Of a stretch of DNA of 64,000 nucleotides, positions 30,361 to 39,632 are shown piece after piece. The first letter of the stretch is position 1. Every line of letters starts with the position of its first letter. The translations under genes were made by a program, and so were the position numbers. Location: contig NZ_MASJ01000012.1 of NCBI RefSeq assembly GCF_001700315.1, forward strand, positions 44,904-108,903, in the 5' to 3' direction. This DNA is from Caryophanon tenue. GTDB taxonomy: Bacteria; Bacillota; Bacilli; Bacillales_A; Planococcaceae. The notes under the pieces were generated by a model. The model was not told the origin of the DNA, searched no databases, and saw only the letters and a list, made by a program, of their open reading frames with translations.

Positions 30361-31566
30361 TTATTTTTTACGCTCCGTCGCGTATTCCGCTGCCGCTGTA
30401 AATACAACGTCAGAAGATGAGTTTAAAGCTGTCTCACAAGAGTCCTGTACAACGCCAATAATAAAGCCAATCGCAACAATTTGCATTGCAATATCTGCTG
30501 GAACACCAAATAAGCTTGTTGCTAATGGAATTAATAAAAGTGAGCCGCCTGCAACGCCTGAAGCTCCTGCTGCTGACACTGCTGCTAATACAACTAAAAT
30601 TAACGCAGTCCAAATATCTACTTCAATATTTAATGTGTTAGCTCCGGCTAACGATAATACCGCAATAGTTACTGCCGCGCCTGCCATGTTAATTGTCGCA
30701 CCTAACGGAATTGATACGGCATATGTATCTTTATTTAAATTTAACTTTTCACATAATTTCATATTCACTGGGATATTCGCTGCTGAGCTTCGTGTAAAGA
30801 ATGCTGTTACAGCACTTTCACGTAATGTTAGCAATACAAGTGGATATGGATTACGACGTGTCACAATAAATACGATGAGTGGATTAATGACTAATGCAAT
30901 AAAGAACATTGACCCGACTAATACAACAAGTAGACGACCATATTCCCCTAATGCTGATAAACCATTTACCGCAACCGCTTCGTACACTAAACCTAAAATA
31001 CCAATTGGTGCAAATTGAATGACTGCTTGTACAACTTTAGAAATTGCATCTGACAGATTGCTAATAACCTCTTTTGTCGTCGCACTAGCTGCCTTTAATG
31101 CAACTCCAAGTACAACTGCCCACGCTAAAATACCAATATAATTTGCTTCTGCAATTGCTGTTATAGGATTCGATACAATATTAAAGAGTAATGTCTGTAA
31201 CACTTCGCCTATGCCACTCGGTGCACTTACTTCCTCTGCACCTTGCGTTAATGTCAACGTAGTTGGGAATAAAAAGCTTGCCACAACCGCTACAAAACCA
31301 GCCGATAACGTACCGATTGCATACAACCCTAAAATCATTTTCATATTTGTTTTTTTACCTGCTTCGTGACTTGCAATCGCGTGAATAACTAATACAAATA
31401 CTAAAATTGGCGCGACTGCTTTTAATGCACCTACGAATAAGGAACCTAGCAGTGCAATTACTGCTGCATCTGGTAACAATAATGCGAATGCAATACCGAT
31501 AACGATACCGGCAATAATACGTGTTACAAGATTGATGTTCGTCCATGCTTGCCATACGTTCTTCAT
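30361..31566 (-). CDS. sstT: Serine/threonine:Na+ symporter SstT
   Basis: 401 residues from ATG 31564-31566 behind GGGGGAA; a few more codons are open upstream. Polytopic DAACS-family transporter: start [30 protein letters not shown] (the serine-rich re-entrant loop, SSAANIP), and [18 protein letters not shown] (the sodium/substrate site). These are the SstT hallmarks. A perfect dyad TAGACAT-N6-ATGTCTA (31643-31662) about 80 bases upstream may be an operator. Confidence 0.9.
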   Translation of the reverse strand: MKNVWQAWTNINLVTRIIAGIVIGIAFALLLPDAAVIALLGSLFVGALKAVAPILVFVLVIHAIASHEAGKKTNMKMILGLYAIGTLSAGFVAVVASFLFPTTLTLTQGAEEVSAPSGIGEVLQTLLFNIVSNPITAIAEANYIGILAWAVVLGVALKAASATTKEVISNLSDAISKVVQAVIQFAPIGILGLVYEAVAVNGLSALGEYGRLLVVLVGSMFFIALVINPLIVFIVTRRNPYPLVLLTLRESAVTAFFTRSSAANIPVNMKLCEKLNLNKDTYAVSIPLGATINMAGAAVTIAVLSLAGANTLNIEVDIWTALILVVLAAVSAAGASGVAGGSLLLIPLATSLFGVPADIAMQIVAIGFIIGVVQDSCETALNSSSDVVFTAAAEYATERKK

Positions 31567-31642
31567 GTCATTTCCCCCGAATATACTCGCCCATTCCACC
31601 GTACATTTTGTTCTTTTACCGTGTCATTATGAGTGTAAGATA

Positions 31643-31662
31643 TAGACATTCTAACATGTCTA
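31643..31662. promoter_or_regulatory. Dyad upstream of sstT
   Basis: TAGACAT-TCTAAC-ATGTCTA, a perfect 7-bp inverted repeat about 77 bases before the sstT start. Its regulator is not known; operator role is a guess from position. Confidence 0.4.
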
Positions 31663-31738
31663 AAATGATTGTAAAGTAGTTTTTGCTATATCAAAATACA
31701 AAAATATGTACATTTGTACGTCTCAAACGCACAGAAAA

Positions 31739-31772
31739 AGCGGAATAACGGCGTTTCTCACGTTATTCCGCT
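31739..31772 (-). terminator. Terminator after the 57-codon membrane gene
   Basis: AGCGGAATAACG / CGTTATTCCGCT 12-bp stem; on the minus strand followed by TTTTTCTG. It lies 23 bases after the small gene stop. Confidence 0.88.
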
Positions 31773-31794
31773 GTGTTAAATTATTTTTATAGTT

Positions 31795-31968
31795 TTACGA
31801 AAGGAGCTTCATTAGCATGTCGTAAAACATCACACCGAATGATCCAATCGCATATAATGTAGCCATCCCGAATACCGACCCTAAAACAATAATTGCACTT
31901 GGTGTTTTCATCTCTTGGACTAACGGCAGCTCTTTGTTGTGATTTGTTGTGTTGTTTACATTTGCCAT
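31795..31968 (-). CDS. Small single-span membrane protein
   Basis: 57 residues, below usual ORF cut-offs. Starts at ATG 31966-31968 with an ideal AGGAGG site 9 bases upstream, and a strong terminator follows the TAA. After an N-terminal asparagine-rich soluble stretch (ANVNNTTNHNKELPLVQEM) comes one hydrophobic segment (AIIVLGSVFGMATLYAIGSF) and a short tail with FYDMLMKLL. No family recognised. RBS and terminator make it a convincing gene. Confidence 0.78.
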   Translation of the reverse strand: MANVNNTTNHNKELPLVQEMKTPSAIIVLGSVFGMATLYAIGSFGVMFYDMLMKLLS

Positions 31969-32496
31969 ATGAAACGCCTCCTAAGTATATGAAGTAAAGC
32001 TCGTCCCAAATCCTAGTGTCATTATGTTTTGTAGAAAAAATCATTTTTCTGTCGTTTAAGATGTTTTCTTCTACCTTGTACTTATCATATACCACGTTCA
32101 CATTTTTTTCAAACTTTTTATTACTCCACATTCCTTTACAAATGATAATCGTCTTAAAATCCTTTATTTAAAAGACTTTTAAATAAAAAATAATTTTTGT
32201 AATCGTTTTCATTTAATGTTTTATTTTTTAAATTTTAGCGTATTTACCCTAAAAGAAAGCGCTTTACTTTTTACCGAACAGCGATATTTTTTCGTTTTTT
32301 ATAAAAAACAATTGACAAAATACATATTATCTCCTAATTAGCAAAAAAATGAAAATTCATACTGTTTTTATATTTTTTTCGCGTTATAATACGTAGAGTT
32401 CCTAAATAGGTTTAAAGGTGCACCTTATGTGAATAAATGTTCAAAAAAGCACACATATTCTAGAAAAATAAGACAACAAAGAGGTGCATACGGTTT
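31969..32496. other. AT-rich gene-free spacer before the chemoreceptor
   Basis: 528 bases with no supported gene. It holds a 25-base palindrome (TTTATTTAAAAG-a-CTTTTAAATAAA, 32163-32187), a cre-like site and TATAAT-like boxes before the receptor gene. Confidence 0.5.
32254..32267 (+). promoter_or_regulatory. cre-like site upstream of the chemoreceptor
   Basis: AGAAAGCGCTTTAC has the palindromic core AAAGCGCTTT of CcpA sites but departs from the consensus at the outer positions. Carbon control of the receptor is only suggested. Confidence 0.35.
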
Positions 32497-34458
32497 ATGA
32501 AACAAAAATTACTCTTCCCTTCTATCGGAAGAAAGTTGCTATTAACACTTTTACTCTTTTTAATGCTGCCAGCAATGACAGTGGGTATAATTGCTCATGA
32601 TAGTGTTGTTAACAGTATTAAACACGAACAAGTACACGCTGCACAAACAAGTTTACAATTACTCGATGATAAGTTAACAGACATTCTTGAGCGGGAGTTA
32701 CATGATGCGACATATTTTGCTGACACGATTACAGCAGACTTAGCACAGCCCGTGAATGAAGACACCTTACGTAAAAACTTAGATGTTTATTTAGCGCAAC
32801 ACCCGGAAGCACTTATAGCCTATGTCGGTACTTCTGAAGGTCAAATGATTCGTATGCCGACGTTTGAATATTCCAAAGCATACGACCCACGTACCCGCCC
32901 TTGGTATAGCGGTGCGTTGGAAACAAATGGTGTATACATAACAGAACCTTATTTATCTTCAAGTACAAATGAACTTGTGATTACTGTATCGAAACAACTT
33001 ACGAATGGAAAAGGTGTATTCGGTATTGACTTGAGTATTGCAACATTATCGAATGCTGCACAATCGATTCATATTGGCGAGCTTGGTTACGTCACTATTC
33101 TTGACCAAGAAGGACGTTATATTGCTTCGCCAAACGGCACCGGTGGACAGGCAGCGAGCGAATCCTATGTAGAAAAGCTATATACCGATGAGGCGATGCA
33201 ATTTGATGTAGACGATACAACCGTTATTAGTACATCAAATGCCATTACTGGCTGGAAACTTGCAGCAACAACATTCCATGAAGAAGCTATCGTAGCTGCA
33301 AAAACTACACGTGACACCATTGCTATCGTTGTGAGTATCTCATTAGTTATCGGTATTATTGTCATGATTTTCTTCATCCGCTCTATTACACGTCCAATCC
33401 ATCTATTACGACGAGGAATGGAAACATTAAGCGCCGGCGATTTAACGACCGAGCTAACGATTCGCTCAAAGGATGAGTTCGGACTGCTCGCAAAATCGTT
33501 TACACAGATGAAAGAAAATATGAGCGATTTATTAAAAGATACAAAAGAAAGTGCAGATGCTGTGAGGCAGGCGTCTCATGTGCTAGCACAAAATACAGAT
33601 GAAACAATGGCAAGCTCGCAACAAATTACAGATGCGATGCTCCAAATTACGAGAAATACCGAAACACAATCTATCGGTATTGAACAAGCGACTGATTCTA
33701 TCTCGGAAATTGCTCAAGGTATTACGTATACAGCGGAACATACCGCAGAAGTGCTCGAACTTTCACAACACGCAACGGAACTGGCTCAGTCAGGAACATT
33801 AGCGATTCAAAATACCGTGACACAAATGAGTTCGATTCAATCATCGGTTGCATTAACTGATGAAAAAGTACGTACCCTTTATGACCGTACGAAAGAAATT
33901 GGTAGCATTTTAGACGTGATTCACAACATTTCCGATCAAACAAACTTACTGGCATTAAATGCGTCAATTGAAGCGGCACGTGCAGGTGAACATGGAAAAG
34001 GCTTTGCTGTTGTGGCAGAGGAAGTGCGAAAATTAGCAGAAGACTCTCGTACGTCTACAATTAAAATTGCCCAACTCATTAAAGAGGTGCAGCAATATAC
34101 AGCAGACTCTGTTCAGTTTATGCAACAGGCAACAGACGAAGTGCAAGCAGGGATTACGGTAAGTAAAGATACGGCTCAAAGATTCACAGAAATCGTAGAC
34201 AATACGCATCACATTACCCCAAAAATCGAAAATGTTTCAGCCATTGCTGAACAAATGTCAGCTGCACTTCAACAAGTGAATGCGACGACACAAGAGCTAA
34301 CGATTCATGCCCGTGACAATGCGGCTGTATCCGAAGAAGTTTCAGCGTTCAGTGAAGAAGCATTGGCATCTACTGCTCAAATGCAACAAGCAACACAGCA
34401 ACTTGTTACACTAGCAAGTCATTTGGACGATTCGATTAAACGTTTTAAAACATCATAA
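32497..34458 (+). CDS. Methyl-accepting chemotaxis protein
   Basis: 653 residues. TM1 near residues 12-31, an extracellular double-Cache sensor to about 265 ([13 protein letters not shown] and [12 protein letters not shown] are dCache features), TM2 near 272-292, HAMP near 293-350 ([21 protein letters not shown]), then the signalling coiled coil with tip [19 protein letters not shown]. Senses an unknown small ligand, probably an amino or organic acid, and controls CheA. No CheR-tethering pentapeptide at the end. RBS AGAGGTG lies a little far (10 bases). Confidence 0.93.
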   Translation: MKQKLLFPSIGRKLLLTLLLFLMLPAMTVGIIAHDSVVNSIKHEQVHAAQTSLQLLDDKLTDILERELHDATYFADTITADLAQPVNEDTLRKNLDVYLAQHPEALIAYVGTSEGQMIRMPTFEYSKAYDPRTRPWYSGALETNGVYITEPYLSSSTNELVITVSKQLTNGKGVFGIDLSIATLSNAAQSIHIGELGYVTILDQEGRYIASPNGTGGQAASESYVEKLYTDEAMQFDVDDTTVISTSNAITGWKLAATTFHEEAIVAAKTTRDTIAIVVSISLVIGIIVMIFFIRSITRPIHLLRRGMETLSAGDLTTELTIRSKDEFGLLAKSFTQMKENMSDLLKDTKESADAVRQASHVLAQNTDETMASSQQITDAMLQITRNTETQSIGIEQATDSISEIAQGITYTAEHTAEVLELSQHATELAQSGTLAIQNTVTQMSSIQSSVALTDEKVRTLYDRTKEIGSILDVIHNISDQTNLLALNASIEAARAGEHGKGFAVVAEEVRKLAEDSRTSTIKIAQLIKEVQQYTADSVQFMQQATDEVQAGITVSKDTAQRFTEIVDNTHHITPKIENVSAIAEQMSAALQQVNATTQELTIHARDNAAVSEEVSAFSEEALASTAQMQQATQQLVTLASHLDDSIKRFKTS

Positions 34459-34475
34459 CAAAGCATTTACATGCA

Positions 34476-34517
34476 AAAAGAAGCATAGACGAAGCTGCGC
34501 TCGTCTATGCTTCTTTT
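34476..34517. terminator. Bidirectional terminator
   Basis: Perfect 17-bp stem beginning AAAAGAAGCATAGACGA with an 8-base loop between convergent chemoreceptor and allantoinase genes. Confidence 0.9.
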
Positions 34518-34542
34518 GATGTTGTCATTCGCGTCAGCACAT

Positions 34543-35895
34543 TTAAAATTCAAATTGCGGGACACGTGGACGTTGCCAATTTGACTGTACGTGGTGTACT
34601 TGTCCATTCGTATAGACGACTGCCCCACGCACAATTGTTGTTGAGATGGTACATGGAAAGCGATGCCCCATATACAAACTCTCCTTATGTTTCGCGAAAA
34701 AATTATGTTGTGTTGCCGTAAATGACGACATCTCGACCATTACAATATCTGCGTCATAACTAATTGCTATTTTACCTTTTTGTAGTAGTCCGAAGCGTTC
34801 GGCAGGAGCTTGTGCTGTCCAGCGTGCAACCTCGGTCATAGGTAATTGCAAAGTCAGCGCTAGTTCAATTGCCGCTTGTAATGTATATTGCCCTCCACTA
34901 ATCCCTCCCCACATCTCAAAAAAGTTATCGCCTTGCTTCAGTGTCGATGGTGCAGGTGAATGGTCTGACGCTAAAAAATCAATGGAACCATCTGCTAAAC
35001 ATTGACGCAATGCGGCTACTTGCTGTGGTGTGCGCAGTGGTGGTGCACATTTTGCAACAGCTCCTTTTTCAACTAATGCCTCGTGCGAATACAGTAAATA
35101 ATGCGGACATGTTTCAAGTGTTACATCTTGCCCTTTTTCCTTTGCTCGTTGAATTGCTGAAATTGCCTCAGCACTACTAATATGTACAAAATGTAGCGGA
35201 CAGCCTGTAATCGCCGCATACTGTAACACACGCTCGACCGCTTCTACTTCCGCTTCGACCGGTCTTGTCGCTGCATAATCATCTGCAGTTGTTTGCTGAC
35301 GCGCTTGCTTCTCTTTCGTTAGCCACGTCGTGATTTCAGCACTTTCTGCATGCAAAGCTAACACTTTTCCTAAACAAGCAATTTCTTGCATACCACTTAG
35401 TAAAGTTTCGGCATCTACATGTTCAAACTCCTCATTTCCACTTGGTGAAATAAATGCTTTAAAGCCAATCACTCCTGCCTTTGCCATTCCTTCTAATTCA
35501 CCAATATTGCCAGGAACAAGCCCTCCCCAAAGCGCAAAATCTACATAGCTTGATGTGAGACCCCGTTGTGCTTTATCGTGTACATACTGTGCTGTAACCG
35601 TTGAAGGAATACCGTTTAATGGCATATCAATAAATGTTGTCACGCCACCTGCTGCCATCATTTGAGAGCCGGTAACAAACCCTTCCCACTCTGCACGACC
35701 AGGGTCACTAAAATGAACATGGCTGTCGACAACACCTGGAAAGACATATTTCCCTGTTGCGTCAATTTCTTGTTTAGCTGATGCTTCGATGTTTGGCGCA
35801 ATCATCGTAATAACACCATCTTGTATACCGATATCCATTTGCTTGAGTTCATGTTCAAGTACTACAAGCCCTTGTCGAATAATTGTTGCGAACAT
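34543..35895 (-). CDS. allB: Allantoinase
   Basis: 450 residues from ATG 35893-35895, preceded by TGGGG at the right distance; an ATG two codons earlier and a longer open frame have worse sites. Cyclic amidohydrolase: HxH metal motif in DSHVHFSDPGR, carboxylated lysine in GFKAFISP, further metal histidines in LALHAES and HFVHISS, aspartate in ASDHSPAP. It opens allantoin to allantoate, the step after OHCU decarboxylase. Monocistronic, 22 kb from the uraD/hiuH operon. Confidence 0.92.
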   Translation of the reverse strand: MFATIIRQGLVVLEHELKQMDIGIQDGVITMIAPNIEASAKQEIDATGKYVFPGVVDSHVHFSDPGRAEWEGFVTGSQMMAAGGVTTFIDMPLNGIPSTVTAQYVHDKAQRGLTSSYVDFALWGGLVPGNIGELEGMAKAGVIGFKAFISPSGNEEFEHVDAETLLSGMQEIACLGKVLALHAESAEITTWLTKEKQARQQTTADDYAATRPVEAEVEAVERVLQYAAITGCPLHFVHISSAEAISAIQRAKEKGQDVTLETCPHYLLYSHEALVEKGAVAKCAPPLRTPQQVAALRQCLADGSIDFLASDHSPAPSTLKQGDNFFEMWGGISGGQYTLQAAIELALTLQLPMTEVARWTAQAPAERFGLLQKGKIAISYDADIVMVEMSSFTATQHNFFAKHKESLYMGHRFPCTISTTIVRGAVVYTNGQVHHVQSNWQRPRVPQFEF

Positions 35896-36091
35896 ATTCA
35901 TCCCCACCAGTTCTTTTCGTTTTATTATAGAGAGATTTTTAGCACGAGACATTGCCGTGAACGCTGAAAAACACATATTTTTTTAGTTATTTTCACTAAG
36001 TACATCACTATTTGTTACTACATATTGTTTATTATTTGGTTGTAGTGCTATAAGTACAAGTGAACATAACGTTCAGAAGGGGGCTTTATCC

Positions 36092-36400
36092 ATGTCTGAA
36101 GAAATGAACCAAGTCAATCAGAAGATACAAGATTTAACTCCAGAAGAAAAAGATGCGATTTTAGAAAACTTTAACGAATTTAAAAGTTATTTAAATGACC
36201 AGCTTGAAAAAGGAAAGAAGCTCGGATTAAGTGATGAGTTTTTAGCAAAAGGCGCAAAGTTTGTTGCAGACCATCTCGCTAAAAATGAAGAACCACGAAA
36301 TCGTGAGCAAAAACTGTTGCAAGAAATGTGGAAAGTCGCTGATGAAGATGCTAAAAAACACATTGCATACGTCCTTGTGAAAATGGTCCAAAGTGAATAA
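36092..36400 (+). CDS. DUF3243-family protein
   Basis: 102 residues, all-helical, soluble. The C-terminal part (LAKGAKFVADHLAKNEEPRNREQKLLQEMWKVADEDAKKHIAYVLVKMVQ) fits DUF3243, known as YmfJ in B. subtilis. Function unknown. Strong site AAGGGGG and own terminator. The N-terminal 25 residues are longer than in YmfJ. Confidence 0.8.
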   Translation: MSEEMNQVNQKIQDLTPEEKDAILENFNEFKSYLNDQLEKGKKLGLSDEFLAKGAKFVADHLAKNEEPRNREQKLLQEMWKVADEDAKKHIAYVLVKMVQSE

Positions 36401-36411
36401 ATGATGATACG

Positions 36412-36437
36412 GAGCTGTCTTCCTTTGAAGGCAGCTC
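36412..36437 (+). terminator. Terminator after the DUF3243 gene
   Basis: GAGCTG-t-CTTC / GAAG-g-CAGCTC stem followed by TTTTTATG. Confidence 0.8.
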
Positions 36438-36545
36438 TTTTTATGTAGGAAAAGTAAGTGAATGTTCGTAGGTTATTTGCACGCTTCATGATATACTATT
36501 GTTTATGCATATTGCTCAAGAAGCAATACAAAAGGAGAATTATAC

Positions 36546-36989
36546 GTGAGTAAAGAACAACAAAACACGCTACCTGAAAACTTCAGTGAGCTAAAAAAAT
36601 CAGTGAACCGTCAAGCCAATTGGGAAGAACGTCGTCATGCCGTGAATGAATTAGCACAATACAACACGGATGAAACAACGAAAATTTTAACATATGTTGC
36701 AAAAGCAGATTTAGTAACAGCTGTTCGTGAAGCTGCTGCACAAGCATTAAAAAACATGGGTAAACCTGTACCAGCTTACGAAGCGCCAAAAGGTGAACTT
36801 ATGAAAGATATGCCAAAAGTATTTTTACGTTTAAAAAAGAGCTTACCCGCTGACCATACAGTAGAAGACTTTAAAGAAAAATTAGCGAAAACACGTAGCG
36901 ATATGTATAACACATATGAAGGTGAAAAAGGCGCACAGTTTGATGCGTGGATTCACGACATGTGGGAAAAAACAATTACACGTAAATAA
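36546..36989 (+). CDS. HEAT-repeat-like small protein
   Basis: 147 residues from GTG 36546-36548, with AAAGGAG 8 bases upstream. The first half has two short helical repeats (RRHAVNELAQYNTDETTKIL, VREAAAQALKNMGKPV) like HEAT/PBS-lyase repeats; the second half is helical and charged. No enzyme motif. Role unknown, perhaps protein-binding. Confidence 0.72.
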   Translation: MSKEQQNTLPENFSELKKSVNRQANWEERRHAVNELAQYNTDETTKILTYVAKADLVTAVREAAAQALKNMGKPVPAYEAPKGELMKDMPKVFLRLKKSLPADHTVEDFKEKLAKTRSDMYNTYEGEKGAQFDAWIHDMWEKTITRK

Positions 36990-36996
36990 GCCATAT

Positions 36997-37028
36997 CCCC
37001 GTCCTCTTACGAATTTTTTGTAAGGGGA
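36997..37028 (+). terminator. Terminator after the HEAT-like gene
   Basis: ATCCCC..CTTAC against GTAAG.GGGAT followed by TTTTCTTTTG. Confidence 0.65.
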
Positions 37029-37137
37029 TTTTCTTTTGTACTTCCCTATGCCAACAGTCGTTTGTCCTTTGAGGTTTTCGATAATAATCGAATAGATATT
37101 GTTAAAATATAGGAAAGATATTTATTTTGGTGAAAAA

Positions 37138-37217
37138 AGGTTGGGACAAAAAAATCCCCTTCAGCAACGACAACTGCTGAAGGGGATTTTTCTGCTTTGG
37201 TGCTACGCCACATAGCG
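37138..37217. repeat. Dispersed intergenic repeat, short inverted copy
   Basis: Inverse copy of the end of the repeat at 11.0-11.25 kb. It contains GGGACA, a perfect 16-bp hairpin 37151-37190 (arms AAAATCCCCTTCAGCA and TGCTGAAGGGGATTTT, loop ACGACAAC) and the phrase TGCTACGCCACATAGC. The hairpin loop and CTTCAGCA core are shared; the outer arm bases differ in a compensated way (CC/GG in place of TAT/ATA). It lies just past the end of the helix-turn-helix gene. Confidence 0.82.
37151..37190 (-). terminator. Terminator hairpin in the short repeat copy
   Basis: Perfect 16-bp stem, T tract from the arm end plus TTTTT on the minus strand; it can end the gene at 37273 and block read-through from the plus strand. 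Confidence 0.75.
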
Positions 37218-37272
37218 AACACATTGCGCAGACATAGCGTTATTCCCTTACGCTCTCCTCTATTCATTCACT

Positions 37273-39222
37273 TCACTGCTGTTCCATCCATGCTATTATT
37301 TTTTTTCGTAACGCTGGTGATGGACGCGCTTTATTTTTTTCGATATTGCTAATATGTGGTGCGGTTACACCTAATTGTTCCGCAAGCTGTAAAATAGTAA
37401 GCTTCTTTGATTTGCGCAACGCTGTGAGTTGCGCTCCCACTACATCATCCTTTTGTGTCGGTGGTGGTGCTTGTCGGTAGCGATTATTTTGCTCAATCGA
37501 TGCGTAATGCTCCTTCACTTGGTCGGCTGGCTCAATAATGAGTGCTGTGTTTAACCAATACTTTGCCCATCCTCTTGTTGTGGCAATTTGTTCATCCCAT
37601 TTCACATAATGCCAATCTGCAATAACCCCATCTTGCATAAGTGTATCCAATGTTTTCTCAAGACGCTCTCTCGTACGCATCGGTGCACGCTCGTTTAATG
37701 TTTCCCCCATCGCATGTAAAATGGTCCGTACTTTATTTGGCTGTAAATAGTTCCCTTTAAACGCTTGCGTACGCCAACGCCAACTTAAATAACGACTTAA
37801 TTGCTTTTCGGCACTCATACGATAAGCATGATAGGTGAGAGCTACAATCGGCAATAACGCCAATTGCTTTTTCGGCGCTAATAAATATTTCGCAAACAAT
37901 GTATCGACCGTATACGTTATTTTAGTTCTACATGTTGTTGCACGAATTTTATCGGGTTCTCCAGTCGCTGTTTGAAACAAAAAAATTCGTCCTTGCGCCC
38001 GTACTTGTGTCGGCTTATTTTGTTTATACAATGTCGTTTGATCGACTGTTACCAATAAGCTTTGAATGTGTTGAAGTGCTCCAATAATTTGTTCCTTTTG
38101 CTTTTTTTCAAAGCCACCGCGTCGTCCTTGCCCGCCTAGCTTCTCCCGCAAGCCTCTCATTTTCAAAATATCGGCTAGCTCAACTTCAATCGTATCTGTC
38201 GGATGCTTCGCACGGTATATAAATAACACACATAAAATATCTAACACATCTACCGCAATTGTCGATAGTTGCACACGATGTTCATGTGCTCGTTCCAGTC
38301 GCTGTACTTCATCGTCGATACAGCACGGATGAATCATAATCGAGCCATTTGTACGTCCTTTTGAAAAAGTCGCAGTCGGATATGTATCGGGCGCTGTTGT
38401 AAAATTCTTTTGGTACATGACTTCTCGAATCGCTTGATACACAACAAAGTTTGGCACTGACACATAATTCGGCACAGCGGTTAACTGTGAAAAATCAGTC
38501 GTTGCATCGCGTTGCTGCGACTTATCATACTGCGCTAGTATTTCATTCACTTCCTGCACCATCAACGTCACGAAGCTCTGATAATAGTGTTTCGATTCCT
38601 CATTCATTTGCTGCAAAAAGCGCTCATTTTGCATAAACTGGATGTTTAACGTTTCTAAAAACAGAGCATTAAATTGCTGTCTTGTTGCTTGTTCAAGCTG
38701 CTGCACACCGTAATGCAAAATTAAATGCTCTAACGTTTTTTCAGTAATGCGCTGCTTCCACCATGCATTATAATCCTTCCATGTTGCGATTTCTCGCCCT
38801 TTCACTTTTTCTACTAATGCCGCTTCCACATGCTTAAATAATGACATTAGCTGCGCGCTACTTGTTACGGTCGACAACGTAACATGTGGGCGCTGCTTTA
38901 ACGCATATAACACCGCAAATTGAATAAAATTTGAAATCACTTTCTCACGTGCCTGCTGACGAATCGTCACATATAGTTGTTCATTCATATAGTAGCTGTC
39001 CGCTGTTAACACATAAATTTTAAAGTCTTTTAAAAACATTGTGCTATCTGTTACATCAATATTTTCCGCTAAAAACTGCTCCATCTGTAATGCGCTCATC
39101 TCATTCATCTCATAAATGAACAGCGTAAAAAACGCATCAATTTTTTCGGTAAATCGCTCGGTCATTTGCGCTAATACATTGTCATGCCACGGTGTTACGA
39201 TTGGTTGCACATGCTCATTCAT
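37273..39222 (-). CDS. Large protein with C-terminal Cro/C1 HTH
   Basis: 649 residues from ATG 39220-39222 with GGGGG upstream; an ATG two codons earlier is too close to the site. Only the last ~55 residues are recognised: VGAQLTALRKSKKLTILQLAEQLGVTAPHISNIEKNKARPSP is a Cro/C1 helix-turn-helix. The first ~590 residues are mostly helical with no known motif; the middle (TIEVELADILKMRGLREKLGGQGRRGGFEKKQKEQIIGALQHIQ) looks like a DNA-binding winged helix as in some plasmid replication initiators. That likeness is weak. Monocistronic, followed by the repeat terminator. Confidence 0.7.
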   Translation of the reverse strand: MNEHVQPIVTPWHDNVLAQMTERFTEKIDAFFTLFIYEMNEMSALQMEQFLAENIDVTDSTMFLKDFKIYVLTADSYYMNEQLYVTIRQQAREKVISNFIQFAVLYALKQRPHVTLSTVTSSAQLMSLFKHVEAALVEKVKGREIATWKDYNAWWKQRITEKTLEHLILHYGVQQLEQATRQQFNALFLETLNIQFMQNERFLQQMNEESKHYYQSFVTLMVQEVNEILAQYDKSQQRDATTDFSQLTAVPNYVSVPNFVVYQAIREVMYQKNFTTAPDTYPTATFSKGRTNGSIMIHPCCIDDEVQRLERAHEHRVQLSTIAVDVLDILCVLFIYRAKHPTDTIEVELADILKMRGLREKLGGQGRRGGFEKKQKEQIIGALQHIQSLLVTVDQTTLYKQNKPTQVRAQGRIFLFQTATGEPDKIRATTCRTKITYTVDTLFAKYLLAPKKQLALLPIVALTYHAYRMSAEKQLSRYLSWRWRTQAFKGNYLQPNKVRTILHAMGETLNERAPMRTRERLEKTLDTLMQDGVIADWHYVKWDEQIATTRGWAKYWLNTALIIEPADQVKEHYASIEQNNRYRQAPPPTQKDDVVGAQLTALRKSKKLTILQLAEQLGVTAPHISNIEKNKARPSPALRKKIIAWMEQQ

Positions 39223-39385
39223 CCCCATTACCCCCAGGATTCAAATTTTACACAAAGCAGAATTTTTCAGTCATTTAACACAATATTAACACATTTTACA
39301 GAAAATCCATACAACATCCCCTATTTCAATCCGTGTCGTATCAACGTTTGTAAGCAATAGAGAACGTGCATACTAGACGCAAATG

Positions 39386-39399
39386 TGAATGCGCTTACA
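39386..39399 (+). promoter_or_regulatory. cre-like site and dyads upstream of the acyl-CoA operon
   Basis: TGAATGCGCTTACA matches the CcpA consensus TGWAARCGYTWNCW at all but one position. Around it are the inverted pair TGTGA/TCACA (39384-39407) and TGTG-GT-CACA (39412-39421), with GTCACAT repeated 14 bases apart. These could be further operators. The surrounding 410-base spacer has no gene. Confidence 0.5.
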
Positions 39400-39632
39400 A
39401 AGTCACATTGTTGTGGTCACATATAGCGAAAGTCGGGTCTACAAAGCCGCTAAAGTTTTTTCGTATTTTTTAAATACCTTACGAATCAAGTAATTGAGCA
39501 TATTATGGCATCATATTAACTCATTAAATAGTGTATTAAATTAGCGAGCTACGTTTTCAAACTATTCAAAAACGAATTGTTAACATAATGTGACAGGTGA
39601 TACATCTGAAAGACAAACTGGGGGTATGGACA

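Noticed and set aside
30350..31018. 222-codon antisense frame over sstT
   Set aside because: It lies antisense to a clear transporter gene and its threonine/asparagine-rich product is a typical shadow.
31787..32131. 114-codon minus-strand frame
   Set aside because: It runs out of frame through the well-supported 57-codon gene and has no good start site; the short gene has the ideal site.
37046..37267. 73-codon minus-strand frame
   Set aside because: It is made of the dispersed repeat and its terminator hairpin; no binding site and not a known protein.
39597..39632. Upstream GTG start of the acyl-CoA synthetase
   Set aside because: No site at a proper distance, while ATG 39633 is preceded by GGGGG at 8 bases.
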